5,306 bases of DNA from Acidimicrobiales bacterium (GTDB taxonomy: Bacteria > Actinomycetota > Acidimicrobiia > Acidimicrobiales > JANYDT01), in contig JANYHQ010000518.1 of the NCBI GenBank assembly GCA_025358985.1, forward strand, positions 1-5,306, written 5' to 3'. Within the stretch, counting starts at the first letter, position 1. Every line of letters begins with the position of its first letter. This document shows positions 5,238-5,306 of the stretch, piece by piece. The position numbers and the translations under genes were made by a program. The notes under the pieces are model-generated. The model searched no databases and was not told the DNA's origin. It worked only from the letters and a program-made list of their open reading frames with translations.

Positions 5238-5306
5238 CGGAGTTCTGCGGGACTACGTCTACCGGATCAAGTGCACCGTGGAACTAGGGCCATCTGGGAT
5301 CGTTGG

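Noticed and set aside
5227..5306. Plus-strand frame open to the right edge, and a minus-strand frame ending in TAG at 5261-5259
   Set aside because: Both are under 30 codons in view, without a supported start or a recognisable motif. A neighbouring gene end here is possible but cannot be shown.

Overview
The window is GC-rich, and the gene families suggest a high-GC actinobacterium, possibly of the Acidimicrobiia type. This rests on a ClpP1-type protease subunit resembling the mycobacterial one, several starts that lack a Shine-Dalgarno sequence but have a -10-like hexamer just upstream (leaderless style), and strongly GC-biased third codon positions. The lineage is an inference, because no marker gene in the window settles it.

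Left part (1 to about 2178): one end of an integrated mobile element. A tRNA-Leu(UAG) gene (2179-2260, minus) points leftward. Directly beyond its 3' end comes a tyrosine recombinase/integrase on the minus strand (935-2080). An unrecognised 89-aa gene follows (628-897), then a gene that runs off the left edge (1-561). That last gene encodes 187 residues of a DUF5131 (phage Gp37/Gp68-like) protein with a three-cysteine motif. All three genes are co-directional and closely spaced. An exact 11-bp tandem repeat lies between the tRNA and the integrase and may be an integrase arm site or operator. The far end of the element and its second attachment site lie outside the window.

Middle (2179-2985): the chromosomal flank begins with the tRNA gene. 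A 121-bp divergent intergenic region containing an 11-bp stem-loop separates it from clpP (2382-2963, plus), a complete ClpP1-type peptidase with an intact Ser-His-Asp triad. It has no clpP2 or clpX beside it. clpP converges on the next gene with only 19 bp between stop codons, and the junction carries two nested inverted repeats.

Right part (2983-5306): a two-gene minus-strand operon. A TIGR01777-type SDR epimerase-like protein (4301-5224) overlaps by 8 bp an FAD-dependent amine-oxidase-like oxidoreductase (2983-4308). Their substrates cannot be read from the sequence. The last 82 bp hold the likely operon promoter and no gene that can be supported.

The most interesting part is the mobile element cargo, the three-Cys DUF5131 gene and the unknown small gene before it. 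The rest looks like ordinary core genome.
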